Of a stretch of 10,780 bases of DNA, positions 1 to 6,953 are shown one piece after another (the stretch's first letter is position 1; the number at the start of each line of letters is the position of its first letter). Where the stretch lies: positions 1-10,780 of the forward strand of contig DKIP01000095.1 in assembly GCA_002454335.1 (NCBI GenBank). Direction: 5' to 3'. This stretch comes from Cytophagaceae bacterium UBA6715. Its GTDB lineage: Bacteria; Bacteroidota; Bacteroidia; Cytophagales; Spirosomataceae. The notes under the pieces were generated by a model, which searched no databases, was not told where the DNA came from, and worked only from the letters and a program-made list of their open reading frames with translations. The position numbers were made by a program, and so were the translations under genes.

Positions 1-185
1 GTAATTTTCTTCACCGCCTGAAATTCGCCCTCTGAAACACGCGCAGACGCAATCTCAATGCGATCGACCTTTAATTCAGTCAAAAGCAATTGAGCAATGG
101 TCAACTTTTCAGAAGCTGAGAAAGATACCCCGCTGGTTTGTTCCCCATCCCGGAGGGTTGTATCCATGATTTCAATGTGGCGCAT
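1..185 (-). CDS. 2-isopropylmalate synthase / citramalate synthase-like protein, N-terminal fragment
   Basis: This is the first 61 codons of a gene that leaves the window at position 1, so its stop is not visible. It is too short to stand out as an ORF, but it starts with ATG (183-185) only 5 bp after the leuD stop. The protein begins MRHIEIMDTTLRDGEQ, the conserved entry to the HMGL-like TIM barrel of the LeuA/CimA/homocitrate synthase family. The Arg and Asp of TLRDGEQ are the catalytic arginine and a metal-binding aspartate in characterised members. These enzymes condense acetyl-CoA with a 2-oxo acid; LeuA uses 2-oxoisovalerate and makes 2-isopropylmalate, the substrate of LeuCD. The position directly after leuC and leuD supports a leucine role. 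The next residues are TSGVSF rather than the SPG common after GEQ in classical LeuA. This fits a divergent Bacteroidota branch, so a citramalate synthase activity cannot be excluded. The family is certain; the exact substrate is not. Confidence 0.85.
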   Translation of the reverse strand, partial: MRHIEIMDTTLRDGEQTSGVSFSASEKLTIAQLLLTELKVDRIEIASARVSEGEFQAVKKI

Positions 186-190
186 GAATC

Positions 191-781
191 TTATCGCTTA
201 GAGGCAAAATCAGCGATTTCCGACTTCATCGCTTGTAAGTAATCGATGTCATCAAAACCGTTTAACAAATTGTGTTTCTTGTAGCCATTGATTGCAAAAG
301 ATTCCGATGCACCTGTAGCTGAAATCGTAATAGTTTGCGCTGGCAAATCAACAACTAATTCCGTTTTCGGATCTTTTTCAATCGCTGTGAAAATCTCATG
401 CAAGAATTCTGGAGAAACCTGAACCGGTAGAATACCTACGTTGATTGCATTTCCACGGAAAATATCCGCAAAAAATGAAGAAACCACGCAACGGAAACCG
501 TAATCATAAATCGCCCAAGCCGCGTGTTCACGCGAAGAACCTGAACCAAAGTTCTTACCTCCTACGAGAATCTTACCAGAATACGTTGGGTTATTTAATA
601 CGAAATCTTGTTTCGGTTGGTCGTTCTTATCATAACGCCAATCTCTAAATAAATTATCACCAAAACCCTTACGCTCCGTTGCTTTTAAGAAACGTGCAGG
701 GATGATTTGGTCTGTATCTACGTTCTCGATGGGCATCGGAACGGCTGAACTTTTTAATACACTAAAACTATCGTAAGCCAT
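191..781 (-). CDS. leuD: 3-isopropylmalate dehydratase small subunit
   Basis: LeuD is the small (swivel-domain) subunit of isopropylmalate isomerase. With LeuC it converts 2-isopropylmalate to 3-isopropylmalate by dehydration and rehydration in the cytoplasm. The 196-residue length matches the usual 190-200. Visible signatures are VDTDQIIPARFL at residues 21-32 and NFGSGSSREH at 77-86, the substrate-binding loop of the aconitase swivel domain. SSFFADIF and NAINVGILPV follow at about 101-120. The ATG start lies 18 bp after the leuC stop and gives the standard N-terminus. The gene stops at 191-193, 5 bp before the next start, so leuC, leuD and the synthase-like gene look co-transcribed and perhaps translationally coupled. 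Nothing is truncated or unusual. The assignment is secure from the motifs and from the adjacent leuC. Confidence 0.97.
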   Translation of the reverse strand: MAYDSFSVLKSSAVPMPIENVDTDQIIPARFLKATERKGFGDNLFRDWRYDKNDQPKQDFVLNNPTYSGKILVGGKNFGSGSSREHAAWAIYDYGFRCVVSSFFADIFRGNAINVGILPVQVSPEFLHEIFTAIEKDPKTELVVDLPAQTITISATGASESFAINGYKKHNLLNGFDDIDYLQAMKSEIADFASKR

Positions 782-799
782 CTTGCTCTAATTTAAATC

Positions 800-2203
800 T
801 TATAAAAACGCTCTTGGATCTGTTACAACCCCCGTAATTGCAGCAGCCGCAGCTACTAAAGGACTCGCTAATAAAGTACGAGAACCTGGACCTTGACGTC
901 CTTCGAAGTTACGATTCGACGTACTCACCGCATATTTACCTGCAGGAATCTTATCATCGTTCATCGCCAAACATGCCGAACATCCCGGTTGGCGCAATAC
1001 AAATCCCGCCTCCGTCAAAATATCCAAAATACCTTCTTCTTTAATCTGTGCTTCTACGATATGAGAACCTGGAACTACCCAAGCCGTCACATGATCCGCT
1101 TTTTTATGTCCTTTCACAATCGATGCAAAAGCTCTAAAATCTTCAATACGACCGTTTGTGCAAGAACCGATAAACACATAGTCTACTTTCTTACCAATCA
1201 TCGAATCGTTTTCAGCAAAACCCATGTAGTCCAAAGACTTTTCATACGTCGCTACACCACCTTCTACCTCGGTAGCTTTGGGAATATGTTTCGAGATACC
1301 AATCCCCATACCTGGGTTCGTTCCATAGGTAATCATCGGCTCGATATCGGATGCATTGAAATTGATTTCTTCATCAAATGAAGCACCTGCATCTGTTTTC
1401 AAGGTTTTCCAATACGCTAATTGCGTATCCCAATCAGCACCTTTCGGAGCCAATGGTCGGCCTTGGATATAATCAAATGTCGTTTGATCCGGAGCAATCA
1501 TACCTCCACGAGCACCCATCTCAATACTTAAGTTACAAACTGTCATACGGCCTTCCATGCTCATGTTCTCAAACACATCACCCGCATACTCAACGAAATA
1601 ACCCGTTGCACCTGAAGTCGTCAACTTTGAAATGATATATAAAGCCACGTCTTTTGGCGTAACCCCTTTACCTAATTTACCATTTACATTGATACGCATT
1701 TTCTTAGGCTTCGGCTGCATGATGCATTGAGAAGATAAAACCATCTCCACCTCAGAAGTACCGATACCAAAAGCAATCGCACCAAAAGCGCCGTGCGTCG
1801 ATGTATGTGAATCACCACAAACAATCGTGAAACCTGGCAAGGTAATCCCGTTTTCAGGCCCTACAACGTGTACGATACCATTTTTAGGATCTCCTAATCC
1901 CCAGTGTGAAATACCGTACTTGGCAGAGTTTGTAGCTAATTGTTGTAATTGATTGGCCGACAAAGGATCTTCTACCGGTAAATGTTGGTTAATCGTAGGC
2001 GTATTATGATCCGCCGTCGCAAACGTACGTTCAGGATACATCACTCCAATTCCACGTTGCTCCAAACCTAAAAAGGCTACTGGACTCGTTACTTCATGGA
2101 TAAAATGACGATCGATAAAGAAAACATCCGGACCATCTTCGATTTTCCGAACCACGTGGGAATCCCATACTTTATCAAATAAGGTTGTTGGAGAATTGCT
2201 CAT
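800..2203 (-). CDS. leuC: 3-isopropylmalate dehydratase large subunit
   Basis: LeuC is the catalytic, [4Fe-4S]-binding subunit of isopropylmalate isomerase, the second step of leucine synthesis, and works as a heterodimer with LeuD. The 467-residue length is normal for bacterial LeuC. The three expected iron-sulfur ligands are present: Cys348 in GSCTNGR, and Cys408 and Cys411 in PGCSACLAM. Other aconitase-family signatures are TADHNTPT at about 63-70 and VCGDSHTSTHGAFGAIAFGIG at 128-148. The ATG at 2201-2203 gives the usual short N-terminus (TLFDKVWDSHVV). It is the first gene of the leu cluster and is preceded by a plausible Bacteroidota promoter about 45-76 bp upstream. I see no T-box or leader peptide rich in leucine codons in the short upstream region, so any control is more likely by a DNA-binding protein at the inverted repeat there. 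The identification is secure. Confidence 0.98.
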   Translation of the reverse strand: MSNSPTTLFDKVWDSHVVRKIEDGPDVFFIDRHFIHEVTSPVAFLGLEQRGIGVMYPERTFATADHNTPTINQHLPVEDPLSANQLQQLATNSAKYGISHWGLGDPKNGIVHVVGPENGITLPGFTIVCGDSHTSTHGAFGAIAFGIGTSEVEMVLSSQCIMQPKPKKMRINVNGKLGKGVTPKDVALYIISKLTTSGATGYFVEYAGDVFENMSMEGRMTVCNLSIEMGARGGMIAPDQTTFDYIQGRPLAPKGADWDTQLAYWKTLKTDAGASFDEEINFNASDIEPMITYGTNPGMGIGISKHIPKATEVEGGVATYEKSLDYMGFAENDSMIGKKVDYVFIGSCTNGRIEDFRAFASIVKGHKKADHVTAWVVPGSHIVEAQIKEEGILDILTEAGFVLRQPGCSACLAMNDDKIPAGKYAVSTSNRNFEGRQGPGSRTLLASPLVAAAAAITGVVTDPRAFL

Positions 2204-2247
2204 TCGTATAATTTAAAATTTTAAGCGCTTTCAATAAAATTAAGCTA

Positions 2248-2279
2248 CAAAAATGCCGATTTTTTTGCAATAATGCAAA
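2248..2279 (-). promoter_or_regulatory. Predicted leuC promoter
   Basis: Read on the minus strand, TTTG (2279-2276) is followed after exactly 20 bp by CATTTTTG (2255-2248). This matches the Bacteroidota primary-sigma pattern TTTG-N19/20-TAnnTTTG at all but one fixed base. Transcription would start near 2241 and give a leader of about 40 nt before the leuC ATG. It is a pattern match only; no experimental start site is implied. Confidence 0.6.
2264..2279. promoter_or_regulatory. Inverted repeat overlapping the leuC -33 box, possible operator
   Basis: TTTGCA and TGCAAA form perfect 6-bp arms around a 4-bp spacer (ATAA). One arm is the -33 element of the predicted leuC promoter, so a dimeric protein bound here would compete with RNA polymerase. 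Which regulator, if any, binds is unknown. A second 8-bp palindrome, AAGCGCTT (2223-2230), lies in the leader region. Confidence 0.35.
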
Positions 2280-2306
2280 GGATTCAGGGCATCAAATTGG
2301 AAATAC

Positions 2307-2323
2307 ACCAAATAAAATTTGGT
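2307..2323. repeat. AT-rich hairpin between the regulator gene and the leu operon
   Basis: ACCAAAT, a 3-nt loop AAA, and ATTTGGT form a perfect 7-bp stem, 13 bp beyond the stop of the GntR-type gene on the minus strand. It could be a weak transcription end for the rhaT-regulator unit. However, the stem is AT-rich and no run of T follows it on that strand, so it is not a convincing intrinsic terminator. It may instead be a protein-binding site. Confidence 0.3.
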
Positions 2324-2335
2324 AAATACCACAGA

Positions 2336-3343
2336 TTACAAGGAAGATCGCTGAATAAATGAAAAGGGGTTTTCAATCTTATTGCGCGCATTGGTTTTGA
2401 CCAAATCTGCTGCCAGCTCCCCCATTTTGACAAAATCCGTTGATATCGTGGAAATCCCATCAAATAACAAACGCTTGATCGGGGTCTCATTGTATGAAAT
2501 CAAGCCAATATCTTTTCCAAGGCTTAAACTTTGCTGCTTAATCTGATCTAATAATTCAATCAGATCGTCCTCCATAACCGTTATGTAAGCCGTCCCTTGT
2601 TCAGGTTGGGCTTCTTCGGATACCTTAAAATCAAAGGCATAGTCCCGACAAAAATGCTCAAATCCTTTGACGATGGCTTTGGGGTAATAGCTGGATGTTG
2701 GAAAAACCAATTGGATGGTATGATATTTCGCTAAAGCATCCTTCGCTTGTAGCAAGGTTTGATAAATATCCTTTTCGAAATTCTCATAAACCGCTCCGTA
2801 AGATCCTTGAATACCCGGCAATAATTTATCTAAAAGGATGAGTTTTTCTTTCGGGAGGGAATTAATGAAATCAACTGCGATGGAATCCCCCTCCATAAAA
2901 TGCGGAATGATAACGATATGCGAATAGTCCAATTCGCGTTTTGTGATGATTCGCTTAAAAAGGTTAAAATCGTTGTTATATATATAGAAGTCGATACCCG
3001 CCATAGGCCCCATAGAGGCCACAAAGGAATCGTATATCATTTTTTTATGAACCGATAACTTATTGAATAAAAGGAATATCCGAAAATTTGCCGGGACGCT
3101 GCCGGCGCTAATGAAAAATCCCTTCCCGCGCACGGATTCCACGATCCCCAAAGACTTCAAATAATTATACCCCTTCTCTACCGTTATCCGCGAGATATAG
3201 TGCTCAAAACTCAATTCATTAATCGACGGCAAGACATCCCCCTGCTTGATTTTACCTGCTTGGATACCTTCGATGATGGAATTGGCCAACTGCCTGTACT
3301 TCGGCGTGGAGGAAAACTCGTCTATATGAATCAATGAAATCAA
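2336..3343 (-). CDS. GntR-family transcriptional regulator with LacI-like sensor domain
   Basis: This 335-residue protein has two parts. Residues about 14-80 form a GntR-type winged helix: PKYRQLANSIIEGIQAGKIKQGDVLPSINELS, then ISRITVEKGYNYLKSLGIVESVRGKGFFIS ending in the wing. Residues about 86-318 look like a periplasmic-binding-protein/LacI-type effector domain, with short hydrophobic strands such as SHIVIIPHF and IGLISYNETPIKRLL and a late DGISTISTDFVKMGELAADLV typical of that fold. Such hybrids commonly control sugar genes in Bacteroidota. It is encoded 1 bp downstream of a rhaT-family gene, so a rhamnose-responsive (or related deoxysugar) repressor of that transporter is the best inference. 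The start appears to be TTG at 3341-3343. The frame has a TAG eight codons upstream and no ATG or GTG between, and the next internal Met is residue 102. A second TTG is codon 4. Cytoplasmic; the effector is unproven. Confidence 0.85.
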   Translation of the reverse strand: MISLIHIDEFSSTPKYRQLANSIIEGIQAGKIKQGDVLPSINELSFEHYISRITVEKGYNYLKSLGIVESVRGKGFFISAGSVPANFRIFLLFNKLSVHKKMIYDSFVASMGPMAGIDFYIYNNDFNLFKRIITKRELDYSHIVIIPHFMEGDSIAVDFINSLPKEKLILLDKLLPGIQGSYGAVYENFEKDIYQTLLQAKDALAKYHTIQLVFPTSSYYPKAIVKGFEHFCRDYAFDFKVSEEAQPEQGTAYITVMEDDLIELLDQIKQQSLSLGKDIGLISYNETPIKRLLFDGISTISTDFVKMGELAADLVKTNARNKIENPFSFIQRSSL

Positions 3344-3344
3344 C

Positions 3345-4400
3345 TTATTCGCTAATAGAATTACCTAAACCTACGATTAATACGGAAACCAAAATTACAA
3401 TAATACCCGTAATGACCGTCCGCATGGTTTGTTTCGAAACACCCTTCCATTCCTTGAAATAGATACCCCAGAAATTAGAGGTCAAGATAATTGTTGCCAT
3501 GTGCAGAATCCAAGAACTAGCCCCATTGCCTAATTTACTCTCACCCATTCCATAAAAGAAGAATTGCAAGAACCAGGTAGTACCCGCCACCGCGGCAAAG
3601 GTATAGTTCATGCGCAAGGGTGCTGCAGCATCTGCATAATCCCCAAACGAACTGTTCTTAACATTCAAATATATGCAATACACGAAGTTGGTCAGAAAAC
3701 CACCCCATAAAACGACAATAAAAATAACGTTATTCTGAAACAAGGGATCACAACCTTTCGCAACGGCAGCCGCAGCCATATCTTTCCCTGCCTCAATACC
3801 AAAATTAAAACAAGCACTACAAAGACCCGAAATAGTTGCCACAATCAAACCTTTGGTTAAACTAAATTCCTTAATTGTTTCTTGTTTTTGCTCCTGCGAC
3901 AATTCATTTTCCTTCATCATCCCCGCCTTGCCACACAAATAAATACCAAAAACACAGACCAAAATACCAAGCAAGACCACTTGGCCTCCTGTACTACCCG
4001 CAATGTGTGAAATCGTATCTCCCGAAACACCCGAGAATTCCCGGTAAATCGGCGGAACGAGTGCGCCAAAAATACTGCACAAGCTTAGAGCAATCGACAT
4101 CCCTAATGACATCCCCAAAAAGCGCATGGCTAATCCGAATGTCAAACCTCCAATACCCCACAAAACGCCAAAGGTAAAAGTCCAGAAAAACACACCCGAA
4201 TCCACTTGTTGGATGATGCGCATAAAATCTGGAATTGTCAAATAGGCAGCAACAATTGGAACGATCAACCAAGAAAACACCCCGCCTACTAGCCAAGCAC
4301 TCTCCCAAGACCACACATGAATCTTACGGTAAGGAATGTAAAATGAACCCGAAGCAAATCCCCCAAGCGAATGAAATAGTAAGCCTAAAATAGCACCCAT
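3345..4400 (-). CDS. rhaT: L-rhamnose:H+ symporter (RhaT family)
   Basis: A 351-residue inner-membrane transporter with about ten predicted membrane segments (roughly 4-22, 34-54, 72-92, 98-118, 140-158, 183-203, 222-245, 268-286, 296-316 and 325-345). It resembles E. coli RhaT throughout. Recognisable stretches are FYIPYRKIHVWSWES near residue 20, LWGIGGLTFGLAMRFLGMS at about 80-98, TWFLQFFFYGMG at 275-286, SSWILHM at 295-301 and FKEWKG at 315-320. RhaT brings L-rhamnose into the cell with a proton and belongs to the drug/metabolite transporter superfamily. The ATG at 4398-4400 gives an N-terminus aligned with the family. The stop (3345-3347) is separated by 1 bp from the start of the GntR-type regulator, so the two are co-transcribed and probably coupled. 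No rhamnose catabolic enzyme lies in the window, so specificity for rhamnose over another deoxysugar rests on family resemblance. Confidence 0.92.
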   Translation of the reverse strand: MGAILGLLFHSLGGFASGSFYIPYRKIHVWSWESAWLVGGVFSWLIVPIVAAYLTIPDFMRIIQQVDSGVFFWTFTFGVLWGIGGLTFGLAMRFLGMSLGMSIALSLCSIFGALVPPIYREFSGVSGDTISHIAGSTGGQVVLLGILVCVFGIYLCGKAGMMKENELSQEQKQETIKEFSLTKGLIVATISGLCSACFNFGIEAGKDMAAAAVAKGCDPLFQNNVIFIVVLWGGFLTNFVYCIYLNVKNSSFGDYADAAAPLRMNYTFAAVAGTTWFLQFFFYGMGESKLGNGASSWILHMATIILTSNFWGIYFKEWKGVSKQTMRTVITGIIVILVSVLIVGLGNSISE

Positions 4401-4421
4401 GCGTTAATTGTTTATATTTTT

Positions 4422-4452
4422 CAAAGTCAAAAGGTTTCCAATATTACCCAAA
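4422..4452 (-). promoter_or_regulatory. Predicted rhaT promoter in the divergent intergenic region
   Basis: On the minus strand TTTG (4452-4449) is followed after 19 bp by TGACTTTG (4429-4422). This fits the Bacteroidota TTTG-N19-TAnnTTTG pattern with one mismatch. The leader to the rhaT ATG would be about 15-20 nt. No equally good match drives the divergent dehydrogenase gene from this 99-bp region: TATATTTT at 4413-4420 has the right shape on the plus strand but lacks a -33 partner and lies far from the start. Confidence 0.5.
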
Positions 4453-4499
4453 ATAGTCATAAATTGAAATCGAATGTAGCTTAAATAAATCACCCAACT

Positions 4500-6611
4500 A
4501 TGCTTAGTCTCCCTAGGAAAGTCAAAATAATCCTCGGTTTTTCCCTAATCTGTGGATTCACTGGATTTCAAGCAAATGAACAAGTCGACTGGCCTGAGTA
4601 CTTAGGTGGCCCCGACCGGAATCATTATTCAGAATTGACACAAATCAATCCATCGAATGCTAACGAGTTAAAAGTAGCTTGGACCTATGCCCTACCCGAT
4701 TCGGGTCAAATGCAGGCGAATCCGATTATCATTGATGGAATTCTATATAGTGTAAGTGCTTCCGTTCAGGCATTCGCCTTGGATGCAGCGACGGGCAAGG
4801 AGCTTTGGCGCTTTGGTGATCCATTGAAAAACTGGGCGAGCACTTCAAGAGGTTTGGCCTATGCGAAAGGACGTATTTTATACACGGCGGGACCCAATCT
4901 CTGGTGCTTGGATGCCAAAACAGGAAAACCGATCGCGGATTTTGGAGACCATGGCAAGGTCGATTTACATACGGGCTTACCCGAAATCGCAAAGGACAAG
5001 TTCATTATTTCGAATACACCTGGAACCATTGTAGGGGATTTAATCGTCATGCCATTGCGATTATCAGAAGGGGCAGATGCCGCACCAGGAGACATTCGTG
5101 CCTTTAACATCTACACGGGTAAAGTCGAATGGGCTTTCCACACCATACCTTATCCTGGGGAGAAAGGCTATGAGACTTTTCCCGAAGATGCTTATCGAAA
5201 TGAATACACAGGTGCTGCCAATAACTGGGCTGGGATGGCCGTAGATAGGAAAAGAGGAATAATTTATGTTCCGACAGGATCAGCAGGCTATGATTTTTGG
5301 GGAGGCAATCGCAAAGGACAAAATCTATATGCAAATTGCCTACTCGCCTTGGATTCAAAAACAGGAAAAAGACTTTGGCATTTTCAAACGACACATCATG
5401 ATTTATGGGATCGCGATCTACCTGCGCCACCCAATTTGATAACTGTCACTCGAAATGGAAAACGGATCGATGCAGTCGCACAAATATCAAAACAAGGATT
5501 CGTTTTTGTATTTGACCGTGTAAGTGGTAAACCCTTATTCGACATCAAAGAAATTCCTGTTGAACGAAAAGGATTACCGGGCGAACATGTTTGGCCCACA
5601 CAACCGTACCCCGTTTTACCTAAACCTTTTGCCCGCTTATCCAATGAGATCAAACCGAGTGACGTGAGTCCTTATGCCCAAAATAAGGAAGAGCTATCCG
5701 CTGCCTTACGCAAACTAAAAAGAGGCTGGTATGATACTCCAAGCGAACAAGGAACCTTAATTCTACCTGGCTTTGACGGTGGTGGTGAATGGGGTGGCGC
5801 GGGTGCTGATCCCGAAAAAGGGATTCTGTACATCAATAGCAATGAAATGGGTTGGGTACAGAAAATGGTCAAAAACAAAGCGAGCACCTCGACAAGTGGC
5901 GAAGGACTATACCATCAAAACTGCGCGAATTGCCATGGAACAGATCGCAAAGGAAACCCAGCGTCAGGATATCCGAGTTTATTTGGAATCGAAAAGAAGC
6001 GGGATGCCAAATACATCGCACAAATCATTCGATATGGAAAAGGCATGATGCCAGGATTTGGCCACATCAGTCCTGAGAAACAAAACGCGATCGCCGCCTA
6101 TATTCAAGGTTTAGCTTCTAAGGAAGTTGCATCTACAAATTCCCCTGCGATTGTACCTTACCAAATGAGTGGCTACAACAAATTCTTGGATCAAGACGGT
6201 CTACCCGGTTTGAGCACCCCTTGGGGAACTTTGAATGCGATTGATATGAATACGGGAAAATATGTGTGGAGAATTCCGTTTGGCACTGAACCATCTCTCG
6301 CCAACAAAGGAATATATGATAATACAGGCGGTGAAAATTACGGTGGACCTATCATTACCAAAAGTGGCTTACTCATCATCGCTGCTACCAAAGACGCCAC
6401 CCTTCGTATATATGCATCCGCCACAGGAAAACTATTGGCAAGCTATCCTTTACCTTTTGCTTCCTTTGCAACACCATCTACTTACAGGGTCCATGAGAAA
6501 CAGTTTATTGTTGTGACCTGTGGAGGGACGAAATTGGGGACGGCGAAGGGGAATGTGCTGGTAGCGTTTTCAGTTAAGAGTGAAGAGTTAAGAGTGAAGA
6601 GTGAAGAGTGA
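4500..6611 (+). CDS. Exported PQQ-dependent dehydrogenase with internal cytochrome c domain
   Basis: A 703-residue quinohemoprotein of the membrane glucose dehydrogenase-like PQQ family. A signal peptide (positive KVK, hydrophobic core to about residue 22, likely cleavage after FQA at 25) sends it to the periplasm. The mature start DWPEYLGGPDRNHYS is a family hallmark. Propeller blades carry ALDAATGKELW-type repeats (near 94-103, 136-143, 284-293, 580-590 and 638-645). HHDLWDRDLPAPP at 299-311 and Lys331 in SKQGFVFVFDR correspond to the catalytic Asp and PQQ-contact Lys regions of glucose dehydrogenase. Residues about 466-540 are a c-type cytochrome: heme motif CANCH (Cys475, Cys478, His479) and probable axial Met517 in GMMPGF. 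The propeller resumes afterwards and ends with GGENYGGPIIT and VTCGGTKLGT. PQQ electrons would pass to the heme and on to the respiratory chain. The substrate, probably a sugar or alcohol, is unknown. The last ~12 residues (VKSEELRVKSEE) come from a 7-bp repeat, not from the family fold. Confidence 0.92.
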   Translation: MLSLPRKVKIILGFSLICGFTGFQANEQVDWPEYLGGPDRNHYSELTQINPSNANELKVAWTYALPDSGQMQANPIIIDGILYSVSASVQAFALDAATGKELWRFGDPLKNWASTSRGLAYAKGRILYTAGPNLWCLDAKTGKPIADFGDHGKVDLHTGLPEIAKDKFIISNTPGTIVGDLIVMPLRLSEGADAAPGDIRAFNIYTGKVEWAFHTIPYPGEKGYETFPEDAYRNEYTGAANNWAGMAVDRKRGIIYVPTGSAGYDFWGGNRKGQNLYANCLLALDSKTGKRLWHFQTTHHDLWDRDLPAPPNLITVTRNGKRIDAVAQISKQGFVFVFDRVSGKPLFDIKEIPVERKGLPGEHVWPTQPYPVLPKPFARLSNEIKPSDVSPYAQNKEELSAALRKLKRGWYDTPSEQGTLILPGFDGGGEWGGAGADPEKGILYINSNEMGWVQKMVKNKASTSTSGEGLYHQNCANCHGTDRKGNPASGYPSLFGIEKKRDAKYIAQIIRYGKGMMPGFGHISPEKQNAIAAYIQGLASKEVASTNSPAIVPYQMSGYNKFLDQDGLPGLSTPWGTLNAIDMNTGKYVWRIPFGTEPSLANKGIYDNTGGENYGGPIITKSGLLIIAATKDATLRIYASATGKLLASYPLPFASFATPSTYRVHEKQFIVVTCGGTKLGTAKGNVLVAFSVKSEELRVKSEE

Positions 6612-6617
6612 AGAGTT
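6576..6617 (+). repeat. Tandem 7-bp repeat, six copies, overlapping the dehydrogenase stop
   Basis: Six consecutive heptamers of AAGAGTG or AAGAGTT (order G,T,G,G,G,T for the last base). The array codes for the C-terminal tail and stop codon (TGA, 6609-6611) of the preceding dehydrogenase. Because 7 is not a multiple of 3, gain or loss of a unit would change the tail and the stop used. It shares a perfect 18-bp inverted match, 6575-6592, with the array at 6956-6973. Confidence 0.9.
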
Positions 6618-6660
6618 TGTGTTTGAAGTGATGCGATATTTCGCGTCTATTTAAGAAATT

Positions 6661-6785
6661 TATACCCCCCGACTTAAGTCTGGGGAGTCCAATCGACACA
6701 ATGCTTGCGTCTCAAACTTGGCCAATCCTGAACGGTTTGCCAAAGAGAACCTAGCTGGATTATCGCGTCTAGACAAACAAATATG
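6661..6785 (+). repeat. REP-like palindromic unit, copy 1 (~125 bp)
   Basis: This is the first of two direct copies at a 125-bp offset. It contains two hairpins. CCCC (6666-6669) pairs with GGGG (6682-6685) around the palindrome GACTTAAGTC (6671-6680), with one internal mismatch. GACACAA-TGC-TTGCGTC (6695-6711) has one A-C mismatch. A shared GGGGAGTCCAATCGAC links the two, and an 8-bp palindrome GTCTAGAC lies at 6767-6774. The layout resembles REP/BIME elements mobilised by IS200-like (RAYT) transposases, but no transposase is present here. I find no open reading frame of note; the hairpins could also end dehydrogenase transcription. Confidence 0.8.
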
Positions 6786-6900
6786 TATAACTCCCGATTT
6801 CAGTCAGGGGAGTCCAATCGACGCAATGCTTGCGTCTCAAACTTGGGCAATCCTGAACGGTTTACAAAAGAGAAACTAGCAGCGATTATCGCGACTCTAC
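6786..6900 (+). repeat. REP-like palindromic unit, copy 2
   Basis: This direct repeat of copy 1 aligns from TATA at its start to TTATCGCG near its end, with scattered substitutions and a 1-bp indel after the CAAAGAGA motif. Its second hairpin is perfect: GACGCAA-TGC-TTGCGTC at 6820-6836 (7-bp stem, 3-nt loop). ACTCCC (6790-6795) and GGGAGT (6808-6813) form the first stem. The A-to-G change restores the base pair that is broken in copy 1. Confidence 0.8.
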
Positions 6901-6918
6901 AAAATGAAATCTTACATG

Positions 6919-6950
6919 CTTTACCAAAGAGAAACTAGCCTCGTTTATCG
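6919..6950 (+). repeat. REP-like unit, partial third copy
   Basis: The segment around TTTACCAAAGAGAAACTAGC and the following CG-TTATCG matches the 3' third of copies 1 and 2 (6736-6765 and 6861-6891). The hairpin-bearing part is missing, so this is a truncated copy next to the right heptamer array. Confidence 0.7.
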
Positions 6951-6953
6951 AAT

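Noticed and set aside
893..1381. A 162-codon plus-strand open frame within leuC
   Set aside because: It lies entirely antisense to a complete, well-conserved leuC and has a low-complexity basic/aromatic composition with no recognisable domain.
2307..2323. Hairpin considered as the intrinsic terminator of the rhaT-regulator unit
   Set aside because: The 7-bp stem is AT-rich and the minus-strand sequence after it is not a T-run, so I list it only as a hairpin of unknown role.
3994..4314. A 106-codon minus-strand open frame inside rhaT
   Set aside because: It is an out-of-frame reading of the rhaT membrane segments. The true frame matches the RhaT family end to end.
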